Below are positions 15,448-24,237 of a stretch of DNA of 64,000 bases, one piece after another. This DNA is from Paenibacillus aurantius (GTDB taxonomy: Bacteria > Bacillota > Bacilli > Paenibacillales > NBRC-103111), in the NCBI RefSeq assembly GCF_032268605.1, contig NZ_CP130318.1, positions 5,617,501 to 5,681,500 on the forward strand. The letters run 5' to 3'. A program made the translations under genes and the position numbers. The notes beneath the pieces are model-generated. The model saw only the letters and a program-made list of their open reading frames with translations, searched no databases and was not told where the DNA came from. The first letter of the stretch is position 1, and each line of letters begins with the position of its first letter.

Positions 15448-15491
15448 GTGTGATAAAAATCACACCACCCTGCTGCTTTATACGATATACT
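15448..15491 (+). promoter_or_regulatory. FNR box and -10 element of the fnr promoter
   Basis: TGTGA-TAAAAA-TCACA (15449-15464) is a perfect FNR/CRP-type dyad, extended by G and C on the outside. A -10 hexamer TATACT is at 15486-15491. A start near 15498 puts the dyad centre at about -41.5, the class II activator position. The site implies positive autoregulation under oxygen limitation. Confidence 0.75.
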
Positions 15492-15528
15492 GAGGTATAT
15501 CAAGTAAGGACCGGAGAGGAAGATCCGA

Positions 15529-16248
15529 ATGGACCCGAAGCGCATAACCGAGCAAAGCGTCGCCGGCAACACGACTGCTTTTAGCGAACAGAACCTGGAC
15601 CGATTGAAGGCCATCATGTACGAGCATAAAGTTCAGGCAGGCGCCAACCTGTTCTGGGAGGGCGACGACGCCGACAAGCTCTACTTCCTTAAGCGCGGGC
15701 GGATCCAGATCACCAAAGCCACGGACGAAGGCAAAGAGCTGATCCTCTATGTATACGAAAGCGGGGACCTGCTCGGGCAGATCGATCCGTTTAACGATTC
15801 GAAGCACAGCTTCAGCGGGGTGGCCGTGGAAGACAGCGTCGTGGGCGTCCTGCAGCAGAAGGACCTCGAGGTGCTGATCTGGCAGCATGGCGATTTGGCC
15901 ATCGAGTTCATGAAATGGATGGGCCTCACCCACCGGCTGACCCAGACCAAATTCCGCGACCTGATGCTGTACGGCAAGCCGGGCGCCCTCTGCTCCACCC
16001 TGATCCGGCTCAGCAACACGTACGGCAAGCCGGAAGGGGAGAATATCCTCATCACCAAAAAATTAACGCATTCCGAGCTCTCCGACATGATCGGAGCCAC
16101 CCGGGAAAGCGTCAACCGCATGCTGAATGACCTGAAGAAGCAGGGCGTCCTCGATAACGAGAACGGGTATATCGTGATCAAGGACTTGGCCTACCTGCAG
16201 GGCATCTGCCGCTGCGAGCACTGCCCCAAGGACATCTGCCGGATTTGA
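15529..16248 (+). CDS. fnr: FNR-type oxygen-sensing regulator (Crp/Fnr family)
   Basis: The 239-residue product has a cyclic-nucleotide-binding-like beta roll (about 15-130), a dimerisation helix and a C-terminal helix-turn-helix (SELSDMIGATRESVNRMLNDLKKQG near 185-210). It ends CRCEHCPKDICRI, placing cysteines at 227, 229, 232 and 237. Bacillus subtilis FNR carries its oxygen-labile [4Fe-4S] cluster on three C-terminal cysteines with C-x2-C-x4-C spacing, and C229-x2-C232-x4-C237 shows exactly this. There are no N-terminal cysteines as in E. coli FNR. It likely activates nitrate-respiration and fermentation genes. GGAGAGGA precedes the ATG, and a terminator follows at once. Confidence 0.88.
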   Translation: MDPKRITEQSVAGNTTAFSEQNLDRLKAIMYEHKVQAGANLFWEGDDADKLYFLKRGRIQITKATDEGKELILYVYESGDLLGQIDPFNDSKHSFSGVAVEDSVVGVLQQKDLEVLIWQHGDLAIEFMKWMGLTHRLTQTKFRDLMLYGKPGALCSTLIRLSNTYGKPEGENILITKKLTHSELSDMIGATRESVNRMLNDLKKQGVLDNENGYIVIKDLAYLQGICRCEHCPKDICRI

Positions 16249-16254
16249 TGGCAG

Positions 16255-16276
16255 AAGCCCCTGGGGCTTTTTTTCG
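16255..16276 (+). terminator. Intrinsic terminator of fnr
   Basis: AAGCCCC and GGGGCTT face each other, followed by a run of seven T residues, eight bases after the stop codon. Confidence 0.85.
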
Positions 16277-16360
16277 CATGGCGTGCAGCTCCCGGCGTCT
16301 GTGTTAGACGTCGCATGACGGGGATCCCCCATGCTTTCCAGGGGGCGGCATTCCCCTTCC

Positions 16361-17254
16361 CTACTCGACCGGAACGCCGAGGTAGCGCTTGACCTCCTCG
16401 GCAATAGCCGCCCGGACCGGCCGGAAGGAGAAACCAAGCGCGGCGGCCCGCTCATTCGAAAGCTTGTAGGTGGCCCCCATCGAATAGGGCGACTTCTCCT
16501 CCCCTTCCCCGGCCAGGCAGAGCCCGGACGTTCCTCCGGTTCCTTTTTCCAGCTCCTCCACGAATTCTTCCATACTCAGCCACCCGGTATTGTTCGCGTT
16601 GACGGGTCCGGCATACTCCGCTTCGATTCCCAGGAAATACAGGAAGCCGGCGAGCTCATCCGCCGCTATATAGCTGAACGAGAAGGGCTGAAGAATCCCG
16701 ATGGGCTTCCCTTGGCGGACCTTGTCCACATGGTAGGCGAATCTCCCCGTATAATCGTCTTCCCCCGAAATGACCAGCGAAACCCGGACTGCCGTTACCG
16801 GGAAGGGGGCGTTCTGGTACAGGTAAGCCTCCGCCTGGCGTTTGCCCTCCTGGTAATCGTACGACCCTCGGTCCAAATCCACCGGATAGCGGTGAGGATC
16901 AAAAGCCTCCTCCCGGATTACCTCGTTCGTATCGTCATACACGGCCATCGACGAGGTGAACACGTAGCGTCCGATGCGGGAGCCGAACGTCTCCACCGCG
17001 GTCCGGGCATCCTGCGGCGTGAACCCGATCTGGTCATAGACCACATCGTACGACCGGTCCCCGAAGGCATTCATCATGGCCTCCCCGTCCGTCCGGTCGA
17101 CGGTCACCCGCCGGACCCGGTGGTCCAAGCCTTCGGCCAAGCTTCTCCCCCGTGTCGCCACGGTGACTTCATGCCCCCGGGCGGCCAGCTTGTTCACAAG
17201 CCGCTTACCGAAAAACTTCGTTCCTCCAAGCACCAGTACGTTCATTCTCCCCAT
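16361..17254 (-). CDS. NAD-dependent epimerase/dehydratase family protein
   Basis: The 297-residue product is an extended short-chain dehydrogenase: NVLVLGGTKFFGKRLV gives the GxxGxxG nucleotide loop at its N-terminus and FTSSMAVYDD with downstream YDYQEGKRQAE corresponds to the catalytic Ser/Tyr-x3-Lys region, here YQEGK. Proteins of this kind include reductases annotated as mRNA-binding or UDP-glucose-4-epimerase-like. The substrate cannot be assigned. The first ATG at 17254 has AAGG-CGGG nearby; a second ATG at 17245 is possible. It is convergent with fnr and divergent from the SRPBCC gene. Confidence 0.8.
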   Translation of the reverse strand: MGRMNVLVLGGTKFFGKRLVNKLAARGHEVTVATRGRSLAEGLDHRVRRVTVDRTDGEAMMNAFGDRSYDVVYDQIGFTPQDARTAVETFGSRIGRYVFTSSMAVYDDTNEVIREEAFDPHRYPVDLDRGSYDYQEGKRQAEAYLYQNAPFPVTAVRVSLVISGEDDYTGRFAYHVDKVRQGKPIGILQPFSFSYIAADELAGFLYFLGIEAEYAGPVNANNTGWLSMEEFVEELEKGTGGTSGLCLAGEGEEKSPYSMGATYKLSNERAAALGFSFRPVRAAIAEEVKRYLGVPVE

Positions 17255-17411
17255 CCCGCCTTTTTGTCAAAATGATCTCCATTTCCCGTCATTCCTGAGT
17301 TCAGTATACAGGAAGCACCAAAGCAATCGGGAAGAAATCTTTCGATCGCGTTTTGGTATAATAGGAGAAGAAAGCGTGTTGGATAAGGAAACCAAGAGAG
17401 GAGCCCTGTTC

Positions 17412-17879
17412 ATGAAAACGATAAGCCAAGACCCGGTGGTTCAGACCTCCATGCTGATCCGCCGGCCGGTCGGAGAGGTGTTTGAAGCGTTCGTCAACCC
17501 GGAGGTTACGACGAAGTTCTGGTATACCCGAAGCAGCGGCCGGATGGAAGCGGGAAAGCGGATCAAGTGGTATTGGGACATGTACGGGGCGGCGGCGGAT
17601 GTAGACGTGGTGGCGGTCGAGCCCGACAAGCGGATCCGCATCGAATGGGACGAGGGAGTGGGCGTGGAGTGGGACTTTACCCCGCGCTCCCCGGAAGAAA
17701 CGATGGTCACCATCACCAACTCGGGGTTCCACGGTAACGGAGACGAAGTGGTGGCCCAGGCGGTCGACTCCATGCAGGGCTTCACAATGGTGCTGTGCGG
17801 ACTTAAAGCCTACCTGGAGCACAACGTGATCTTGAATCTCGTCGCCGACAAGGCGCCGGATGCCCACGTGACGGGCTGA
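17412..17879 (+). CDS. SRPBCC (AHSA1-type) domain protein
   Basis: The 155-residue product is a single START/Bet-v1-like domain: MLIRRPVGEVFEAFVNPEVTTKFW is the classical first strand and helix, and EWDFTPRSPEETMVTITNSGF the central strands. Members of this AHSA1-like group are small ligand-binding or stress-associated proteins of unknown specificity. AGAGGAG lies eight bases before the chosen ATG; the open frame extends upstream into the divergent gene, without support. A hairpin terminator follows. Confidence 0.82.
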   Translation: MKTISQDPVVQTSMLIRRPVGEVFEAFVNPEVTTKFWYTRSSGRMEAGKRIKWYWDMYGAAADVDVVAVEPDKRIRIEWDEGVGVEWDFTPRSPEETMVTITNSGFHGNGDEVVAQAVDSMQGFTMVLCGLKAYLEHNVILNLVADKAPDAHVTG

Positions 17880-17910
17880 GTTCCGGAGGGAATCTCCCGG
17901 CTCGGAAAGC

Positions 17911-17960
17911 AAACAGCGTCCGTCCGGCAGCTGCTTCCTATGCCGGGCGGACGCTTTGTC
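17911..17960. terminator. Hairpin terminator between convergent genes
   Basis: AGCGTCCGTCCGGCA pairs with TGCCGGGCGGACGCT across an 11-base loop with one mismatch. It separates the SRPBCC gene from the minus-strand gene ending at 17971. Confidence 0.7.
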
Positions 17961-17970
17961 GCGTCTTTCT

Positions 17971-18522
17971 TTAGGCCTGCCCCTCGGACTGGCTTTGTAA
18001 ATACCGTGCGTATTCCTCTGTAAATTCCAGAGCGTTCCGGAAATCCTCGGATCGGCTGGAGAGAGCCTCGACCACCTTCTCCTTGCCGGACTCCTCCAGC
18101 GCTAGTAGATCCGGCATACGGGGCACCCGGAACCCGGTATGATCGTGATAAACGATCGTGACGAGGGTTCCAACCGCTTCGCCGCCCTCCTCTTTGATGG
18201 TACTCCACATCCAGCGCTGCTGGTCCGTCTGCTCGGGACAGCTCCCCCACTCCCGGGAGCTGTCGAAATCGCCCGGCAGTCTCGGCTCCGGCTGCAATCC
18301 TTCCTGCCTCAACTGCTTGTGGACGTCAAGGAAAAGCAGATTCAGAAAGGTCCCGTAAGCCATATCACCCGCTTCCTCATAAGCTTTCCTAAGCTTCTCC
18401 CGGTTGTTCTCCAGAATCGAACGGCCATTCGCCGCAATGTAGGCCTCCACATATTCCTTGATGCCTATTATCGGATTCGGACGGCTCTGCATGTAGGACC
18501 GGATAGACTTTTCCCCGTTCAT
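17971..18522 (-). CDS. Hypothetical protein in an operon with MarR
   Basis: I do not recognise this 183-residue product. It is soluble and mainly helical, with IGIKEYVEAYIAANGRSILENNREKLRKAYEEAG near the N-terminus and SGKEKVVEALSSRSEDFRNALEF near the C-terminus. AGGAGGGGAAGG lies directly before the ATG at 18522. Only 13 bases separate it from the end of the MarR gene, so the two form an operon and the regulator probably controls its expression. A role as effector of the MarR-sensed signal is inference only. Confidence 0.75.
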   Translation of the reverse strand: MNGEKSIRSYMQSRPNPIIGIKEYVEAYIAANGRSILENNREKLRKAYEEAGDMAYGTFLNLLFLDVHKQLRQEGLQPEPRLPGDFDSSREWGSCPEQTDQQRWMWSTIKEEGGEAVGTLVTIVYHDHTGFRVPRMPDLLALEESGKEKVVEALSSRSEDFRNALEFTEEYARYLQSQSEGQA

Positions 18523-18535
18523 CCTTCCCCTCCTC

Positions 18536-19000
18536 CTAGTCTTCCTGGTAACTGCACCTTTCTTGCTCCAAGCTCTCCGCTAATCTCCTAAGCAGGGACG
18601 ATGTCTGCCGGAGAGCTTCCTCCGTCTCCTTTTCTCCGATTTCATTCGCCCAAAGTGAATGACGCTCCGTTACATAATCCAAAGCCTCCCGCCCTTTCGG
18701 CGTCAGCTCCATCAATTTGGAGCGCAGGTGATGCGGGTTGTCCCGGTAAACGATCAACCCATCGCGCTCCAGGGCGTCCGCCGTCTGCTGGACGCTCTGG
18801 CGGGTAAGGCCCATGATGCGGGCGACGTGCGCCACGGGAATGGCCCCATGCTCCACCACACCGAGCACCTGCCACCGGGCGCTGCTTAAGCCGACGGGTG
18901 ACGTTAACCGGTCACCGGCAGCCAGTAGAAGCCCGTTAAGGCGAAATACCTCCAATACCAAATCCGTGAATGCTTCTCCCTTGGCGCTAAGTTTCTTCAT
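18536..19000 (-). CDS. MarR family transcriptional regulator
   Basis: The 154-residue product is a standard MarR winged-helix repressor: LSSARWQVLGVVEHG, then IPVAHVARIMGLTRQSVQQTADALERDGLIVYRDNP with the recognition helix, wing RSKLMELTPKGREAL and a C-terminal dimerisation helix. The start at 19000 (MKKLSAKGE) is not preceded by a ribosome-binding site; an alternative ATG at 19018 also lacks one. A 20-bp operator-like dyad overlaps this region. The transcript may be leaderless. It is the first gene of a two-gene operon with the hypothetical protein at 17971. Confidence 0.85.
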   Translation of the reverse strand: MKKLSAKGEAFTDLVLEVFRLNGLLLAAGDRLTSPVGLSSARWQVLGVVEHGAIPVAHVARIMGLTRQSVQQTADALERDGLIVYRDNPHHLRSKLMELTPKGREALDYVTERHSLWANEIGEKETEEALRQTSSLLRRLAESLEQERCSYQED

Positions 19001-19003
19001 ATG

Positions 19004-19023
19004 ACAATATATTGACATATTGT
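19004..19023. promoter_or_regulatory. MarR-type operator overlapping the marR start
   Basis: Arms ACAATAT (19004-19010) and ATATTGT (19017-19023) are exact inverted repeats with a six-base centre. On the minus strand a TTGACA lies at about 19040. The dyad would cover the -10 region and the start of the message, fitting autorepression. Confidence 0.65.
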
Positions 19024-19092
19024 AAGTTACCTGTCAATGTTCGGATAAGACGTGTTCTTCTGCGAACCAGACCAGCTGGCGCAGCTACAACG

Positions 19093-19124
19093 AAAAAAGA
19101 GCAGGCGTCCCGGCGCCTGCTCTT
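19093..19124 (-). terminator. Intrinsic terminator of the amidohydrolase gene
   Basis: GAGCAGGCG pairs with CGCCTGCTC. Six A residues on the plus strand give a T tract for the minus-strand transcript. It lies three bases after the amidohydrolase stop. Confidence 0.8.
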
Positions 19125-19126
19125 TC

Positions 19127-19966
19127 CTATCTTGGCGGAAGCTTGTAGAAGACGGCGGCGTTCCCACCGAACAACTTCTCCCGATCCACCTCGCTGTAGC
19201 CATCGGGCAGCGACTCCTCGAGGGCTTCCATCACCTCGTCGTAGGAGGCGGCAAGAAGACAAACCGGCCAGTCGCTTCCGAACATAACCCGGTCGGGACC
19301 GAATAGCTCGATAGCCGAGCGGATATAGCCGGTCAGATCGGAGGGCTTCCAGCTCTCGGGATCGGCCTCGGTAACCATGCCGGAGAGCTTGCAGTAGATT
19401 CCCGGATGGGAGGCGATCCGGCGCATCTGGCTGAGCCAGGGCTCCATCTCTCCCCGGGAAATGAACGGCTTGGCGATGTGATCGATCACTCCCCGCACGT
19501 TCGGAACCCGGTCGAGCAGCTCCACGAGGGAGTCCAGCTGGCCGGCCTTCACGAGCAAATCCACCGGAACGTCCTCCTCCGCAAAAAACCGAAGCGCTTC
19601 CACAAACGACGGCTCCAAAATGACGCGGGCATCGGGCATTTCCTGGATCATGATCCGGAAGCCTATGTACCGGGGATGCTGCCGGTGACGCTCGAAATGC
19701 TCCCGCCAACGGGGATCGTTCAAGTCGAGCCATCCAACGACTCCGAGAATGGCGGGATGCTTCTCGGCCAGCGAGAGCAAGTAGTCGGTTTCTTCCAACG
19801 TGGGGGCCGCCTGCACGGCGATCGTTCCGCCGATCCCGTGCCGGTCCAGGATTGGCTTCAAATCCTCCGGGAGGTAGTCCCGGTAGAGCACCGGGATTTC
19901 GGGGGTAATCCATCCGTAATCTCCCCGGTCGATCTTCCAGAAATGCTGGTGGGCATCGATTCTCAT
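19127..19966 (-). CDS. Amidohydrolase of the L-fuconolactonase/COG3618 type
   Basis: The 279-residue product is a TIM-barrel amidohydrolase_2. MRIDAHQHFWKIDRGDYGW gives the metal-binding HxH strand, GVIDHIAKP the central His, and FGPDRVMFGSDWPV the terminal catalytic Asp. The HQHFW and GSDWPV signatures are those of L-fuconolactonases and related sugar-lactone hydrolases. The physiological lactone is not known. AAAGGAG lies seven bases before the ATG at 19966, and a terminator follows. It appears monocistronic. Confidence 0.85.
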   Translation of the reverse strand: MRIDAHQHFWKIDRGDYGWITPEIPVLYRDYLPEDLKPILDRHGIGGTIAVQAAPTLEETDYLLSLAEKHPAILGVVGWLDLNDPRWREHFERHRQHPRYIGFRIMIQEMPDARVILEPSFVEALRFFAEEDVPVDLLVKAGQLDSLVELLDRVPNVRGVIDHIAKPFISRGEMEPWLSQMRRIASHPGIYCKLSGMVTEADPESWKPSDLTGYIRSAIELFGPDRVMFGSDWPVCLLAASYDEVMEALEESLPDGYSEVDREKLFGGNAAVFYKLPPR

Positions 19967-20193
19967 GATCTGGCTCCTTTGCTTAAAGAATAAACTCCCT
20001 TCATTCTACCAGTAGTTTTCAGGATGTCACCAGGGGCTTAGGGACAATCCTTCCGGATTGGCCGCCGGAAAAGTGTGGATTGCCCTCGAATGGACCGTCT
20101 TAAGACCTTTACCTAAAATTAAGGCCTTTCGCTAAAAAAATCACCGATCCCTTACCGCGCGGGCAAGAACCGGTGGTATACAGATGGGCCTTT

Positions 20194-20229
20194 AAGAAAA
20201 GCCTTCTCTACGCCGTCCTAAAGAAGGCT
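20194..20229 (-). terminator. Intrinsic terminator of the efe operon
   Basis: AGCCTTCT (20200-20207) pairs with AGAAGGCT (20222-20229), the latter overlapping the efeU stop codon. AAGAAAA on the plus strand gives the T-rich tail of the minus-strand transcript. Confidence 0.75.
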
Positions 20230-22033
20230 ATACGCGGGAGGGAGCCTCCTTTCCGCCGACCGCTGCCTTCTTCTTCTCTGTCCGGATGAACGAGAAAGCG
20301 AGAAAGGCAAGCACGGCCAGCTGGGGAACGGTCGTTTCCCACGTCGGGTAAACGCCGAGCCATTCCCAGAAGGGCAAACCCGCTGAAGGGGTCGCGGGCA
20401 GAGGGCCGGCCACCTGCAGAGCGTGCAGGCTCTGCCCGAGGAATTTGATCACGAGATAGTAGATTAAGAGCGAAGCCGTAAGGAAGAACGGCCTTACCGG
20501 AAGCCGGACGCTGGCTTTCACGACGATCCAGCCCAGTACGACCAGGGCGGCCAGAGCGCCTGCTATGCCCGTCAGCATCTGCATGGGATCAATGGACGGG
20601 GCCATCCCCACATAGAAGATGGCCGTCTCCGCTCCTTCTCTCAGGATGGAGAGACACGCAACCGCAAACAAGGACCACAAGCTGCCTCCGGCAAGCGCCG
20701 CTCCTACCTGGTTCTGGATGTAACGGTTCCAGGTCTGTACCTGGGCTTTCCCGTGCAGCCAGGCTCCGACCGTGATCATCATCACGACGGAGACCAGGCC
20801 GGTCACCCCTTCCATCGTTTCGCGGGCTCCTCCGGCAGCGGCAGAGGCTACGGCATAGGTGAGGATTCCCGCCAGTCCGGCGCTAAGCACGAGACCGGCA
20901 GCGGCTCCGCCCCATACCCACCGCTGCCGGCCGGAATGGCCGGAACGCTGCAGGAAGGCAAGCAGGGCGGCCAGCACGAGGAGCGCTTCCAGGCCTTCCC
21001 GGAGAAGGATGAGCGCGGCATCCCATGCGGTGTAGCGGACGGAGCCCCGGTACGGCTCCAGGTCCGCCCGCATGGCCTCGATCACCCGGGAGGCCGCCTC
21101 CGTCTTGGGCGGGCTCGACAGCAGGTCGCCCGAGGCCTCCGCCATCCGGTTCTCGATGGCGGTGTAAACATCGGGCGCCCGCGTCAGCACCGCTCCCTCG
21201 ACGGAAGGCCAGAGCCGGATGAAGGCCTGCATCCGCTCCGCCGCTGCGGCCGGCTGGCCGCTGCCGATAGCCTGCTGGGCTTTCTCCAGCAGGAGGAGGG
21301 CATCGTCCACGGTCCGGCCGTCCGCTGCCGCTTCCGGGGCGGCTTCGGCCAGCGTTCCGGCGGAGTAGCCCTCCACCGTCTGCCTAAGCTCGCCGATCGC
21401 GGAAGCCGCGGCCTCCGCCCGGAAGGGCTCCGCCTGCAGGGAGATCCGCGCCATGGTCAGCAGCGTCTCGAGCCGGCCGTACACCGGGACGCTGTCCGCC
21501 CGGATGGCCGGCTCCGCCTTCGCCCACTGGGCGTCGAACCGGCGGAATTCCGCCCGGGCCTGCTCGGCTTGGCCGTTCCCTGCCGCTTCCTGCATCCGCT
21601 GCAGCACGGGCAGCAGTTCTTTCGCCGCTGCCGGACCGCCGCCCTTGGCGGAACCGGAAGCGGTCTCCGCTGCCTTGACGAAGGCGTCGGCTGCTTTCGT
21701 CAAGGCCGAGACGGCCTTGTAGGCTGCGCCCGGATCCGCTTCCGGCCTGGACAGAGCCGCTTTGGCCGCGGTCAGGGCGGCGTTCACTTGGTCCGCCTGC
21801 GGAGAAGCCGGAGCGTGGACGGCCTTCCATTCGGCCTCGAACCGCTCCAGCTCCCTGCCCGCTTCCGGCCATTCCTTCTGGGTGGTGTGCACGAGCGCAC
21901 CGCCTGCAGCCGGCATGAGCCCGTCAGTGCCCGCCGCTGCAGCCGGGACAGCCGCGGCACTTCCCCCCGCCAGACCCAGCAGCAGGGCAAGCAGCAGAAC
22001 GACCGAACGGAGGGGGTATCCTTGCCTGTTCAT
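20228..22033 (-). CDS. efeU: EfeU: FTR1-family iron permease with N-terminal extracytoplasmic domain
   Basis: The 601-residue product has a signal peptide (RSVVLLLALLLGLAGGSAAA), then about 290 Ala-rich helical residues outside the membrane, then seven membrane segments. The iron-channel motifs REGLE (in LLREGLEALLVLAALLAF) and REGAE (in LREGAETAIFYVGM) both keep the R-E-x-x-E pattern of FTR1/EfeU permeases. The long N-terminal part is typical of Firmicute EfeU and may contribute to iron binding. An ATG at 22054 overlaps the efeB stop, but AGGAGGGAG best serves the ATG at 22033. It is the last gene of the efeO-efeB-efeU operon. Confidence 0.9.
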   Translation of the reverse strand: MNRQGYPLRSVVLLLALLLGLAGGSAAAVPAAAAGTDGLMPAAGGALVHTTQKEWPEAGRELERFEAEWKAVHAPASPQADQVNAALTAAKAALSRPEADPGAAYKAVSALTKAADAFVKAAETASGSAKGGGPAAAKELLPVLQRMQEAAGNGQAEQARAEFRRFDAQWAKAEPAIRADSVPVYGRLETLLTMARISLQAEPFRAEAAASAIGELRQTVEGYSAGTLAEAAPEAAADGRTVDDALLLLEKAQQAIGSGQPAAAAERMQAFIRLWPSVEGAVLTRAPDVYTAIENRMAEASGDLLSSPPKTEAASRVIEAMRADLEPYRGSVRYTAWDAALILLREGLEALLVLAALLAFLQRSGHSGRQRWVWGGAAAGLVLSAGLAGILTYAVASAAAGGARETMEGVTGLVSVVMMITVGAWLHGKAQVQTWNRYIQNQVGAALAGGSLWSLFAVACLSILREGAETAIFYVGMAPSIDPMQMLTGIAGALAALVVLGWIVVKASVRLPVRPFFLTASLLIYYLVIKFLGQSLHALQVAGPLPATPSAGLPFWEWLGVYPTWETTVPQLAVLAFLAFSFIRTEKKKAAVGGKEAPSRV

Positions 22034-22050
22034 TCGTATGCTCTCCCTCC

Positions 22051-23367
22051 TCATCCTTCGAACAGCTCCTGGCCGATATACCGGCCTTCCTTCGCGCCGG
22101 GGAAGCAGGCGAACACCGCGCTTCCCACATGAGTAATATATTCGTTAAGCTTATCCTGCTTGGCGAGCCGCATCTGCAGGGGAATGAACTGCTTCTCCAG
22201 GCTCCGCTGGTAGCTCACAAAAAACAATCCCGCATCCAGCTGCCCTGTCTGCCGGTCGAGACCGCTGGAATACGAGTAGGACCGCCGAAGGATCCGTTCC
22301 GTCTCCGAATGGGCGAGCCGGGCATGGGCGGTCATCGGGATGACCGCCTTGCCGTCCGCTCCCTTCGCATCAAGCGGCAGCGGATCGAACTCGTTCTTCA
22401 GCCCGAGCGGCGCGCCACTGTCCCGGTGCCGTCCGAACGTCGCTTCCTGATCCCCGAGCGTCGAACGGTCCCACACCTCGAGGCGCAGACGGATGCGGCG
22501 CACGGCCATGTAACTGCCGTTCGCCATCCAGGCCGGACCGTCTGAGGCCTGGGTCCAGATGAGGTCGCTCATAAGCTTCTCATCCGTGACATCCGGGTTC
22601 CCCGTTCCGTCCTTGAAGCCCATCAGGTTGCGTGGGGTTTCCCCCGGCGCTCCCGCTGCGGCCGTACGCTGGAACCCTTCCTGCGTCCAGCGCAGGACAG
22701 CCTTTCCCCGGGCGATGCGGGTCAGGTTGCGTATGGCGTGGAACGCCACCTGCAGGTCATCCGCGCACACCTGCACGCCGATGTCTCCCCCGCACCATTC
22801 GCTCCGCAGATTGTCTCCGGGGAAACGCGGAAGATCGACGAGCCCCGCAGGACGCTTCGGACCGAACCCGAAGCGTTCGTCGAAGAAGGACGGGCTTATT
22901 CCGAACGTGATAGACGTGTTCGAAGGGTTCAAGCCGACCGCTTCTCCGGTATCGTCCGGAGGAAGACCCGTCTGGCTGTTCTGCGTGCCCACCGTTTCGC
23001 CGGCGCACAGTTTTGCCGAAGCTTCCGTCCAGGCTTTGAACAGCTGGCTTACTTCCTCCCCACGCGTCACCGTCAGGTCAAAGGCGGCGAAACACAGGAA
23101 ATTCTGCGGGGGAGTCACGATTCCCGCCTGATGGGTCCCATAGAACGGAAGGCGGCCGCTCCGGGCCGCGTCGGCGGAAGCGGTGTCCGACCGGGAGCCG
23201 AGCTTCCCGGTGCCGGCCAGTACCCCTCCGGCCCCAACGGAGCCGAGCAGGAGGCCAAGGCCTCCCACTCCCGCCATCTTAAGGACTTCCCGGCGGGAGA
23301 AGGGGGTGCCTCCCTCCCTCTCCTTGTGCATGTCTGCCGGCTGCGGCTGTTTCTTGTTGTCTTCCAT
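22051..23367 (-). CDS. efeB: EfeB: Dyp-type haem peroxidase/deferrochelatase, Tat-exported
   Basis: The 438-residue product begins with a twin-arginine signal (FSRREVLKMAGVGGLGLLL near residue 23-42). The mature part has two ferredoxin-like halves of a Dyp peroxidase: NFLCFAAFDLT near the start, and LMGFKDGTGNPDV containing the catalytic Asp of the GxxDG motif. HARLAHSETERILRR near residue 340 holds the region of the proximal haem histidine. EfeB oxidises ferrous iron for the permease, or removes iron from haem. It follows efeO by three bases and ends at the efeU start region. Confidence 0.92.
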   Translation of the reverse strand: MEDNKKQPQPADMHKEREGGTPFSRREVLKMAGVGGLGLLLGSVGAGGVLAGTGKLGSRSDTASADAARSGRLPFYGTHQAGIVTPPQNFLCFAAFDLTVTRGEEVSQLFKAWTEASAKLCAGETVGTQNSQTGLPPDDTGEAVGLNPSNTSITFGISPSFFDERFGFGPKRPAGLVDLPRFPGDNLRSEWCGGDIGVQVCADDLQVAFHAIRNLTRIARGKAVLRWTQEGFQRTAAAGAPGETPRNLMGFKDGTGNPDVTDEKLMSDLIWTQASDGPAWMANGSYMAVRRIRLRLEVWDRSTLGDQEATFGRHRDSGAPLGLKNEFDPLPLDAKGADGKAVIPMTAHARLAHSETERILRRSYSYSSGLDRQTGQLDAGLFFVSYQRSLEKQFIPLQMRLAKQDKLNEYITHVGSAVFACFPGAKEGRYIGQELFEG

Positions 23368-23370
23368 GAT

Positions 23371-24237
23371 CTAGGCCCCCAGTTTTTTGCCCATTTGGGA
23401 TAGGGGCTCGGCGAGCGCATCCACCGCCTGGCTCAGCTTTTTCGTCTGGTCCTGCGTCAGATCCGTATAAAGAACATAGCCGCTGCCCTTCTTGTAAGGC
23501 TCCATCACCTTGAACAGGTTGTTAAAGCGCCCGTCGATCGTTCGGGCCAGCTCCGCGTCCTTCTTCTCCACTTCCGTCTTCAGCACGTCAAAAATCTTCC
23601 GCGCCCCTTCCACATTGGCCGCGATGTCATAGAGGTCGGTTCGGGAGTAGCGCTCCTCTTCGCCCGTCACCTTGGTCGACGACACCTCATTAAGCAGCTC
23701 GACCGCTCCCGTCAGCAGCAGGGTGGAATCAATCTCAACCGTTTCGACCTTCGCCCTCAGAAGCTTGCTGTCGCTCAGCAGCTGGTCGGCGTAGCCTTCC
23801 TGGCCATGGGTCTTCCCGTCCATCCACAGTCCTTTCTCGATCCGGTGGAAGCCTCTCCAGTCCTTCTCCTCAACATCCCCTTCCCGGGCATCCATAGCCG
23901 GGTCCAGGTCTCCAAGCGACTCCGCGATCGGCTCAATCCGCTCATAATACATGCGCGCAGGAGCGTAAAGCTCCTTGCTCTTCTCCAGGTCCCCCGCTTT
24001 GATGGCGGCTGTAAATTCCCCGGTAGCCTTAACATAGGCATTGCACTGTTCTATGACGTAAGTCCGGTACTGATCAATAGCTTGAGTATAGTCAACAGCC
24101 GGCGCGGCAGGTGCAGCGGAAGGAACGGGCGTGGAAGCCACTGCACTAGGCTGAACGGCTTCTTTTGTGTTCCCGCAGGCGGAGGCAAGCACCGAGGCTG
24201 CCAGTATCGCAGAGGTAAGAATGAGACCGGATTTCAT
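23371..24237 (-). CDS. efeO: EfeO: iron-binding lipoprotein of the EfeUOB system
   Basis: The 288-residue product has a lipoprotein signal ending LASAC at residue 21, a Pro/Ala/Val linker, and an M75 (imelysin-like) helical domain with the metal motif in GFHRIEKGLWMD (HxxE). In Firmicutes EfeO lacks the cupredoxin domain seen in E. coli, and none is visible here. It presumably captures ferric iron at the cell surface for EfeU. It is the first gene of the operon, about 140 bases downstream of two Fur boxes. AAGGAG lies 12 bases before the ATG. Confidence 0.92.
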   Translation of the reverse strand: MKSGLILTSAILAASVLASACGNTKEAVQPSAVASTPVPSAAPAAPAVDYTQAIDQYRTYVIEQCNAYVKATGEFTAAIKAGDLEKSKELYAPARMYYERIEPIAESLGDLDPAMDAREGDVEEKDWRGFHRIEKGLWMDGKTHGQEGYADQLLSDSKLLRAKVETVEIDSTLLLTGAVELLNEVSSTKVTGEEERYSRTDLYDIAANVEGARKIFDVLKTEVEKKDAELARTIDGRFNNLFKVMEPYKKGSGYVLYTDLTQDQTKKLSQAVDALAEPLSQMGKKLGA

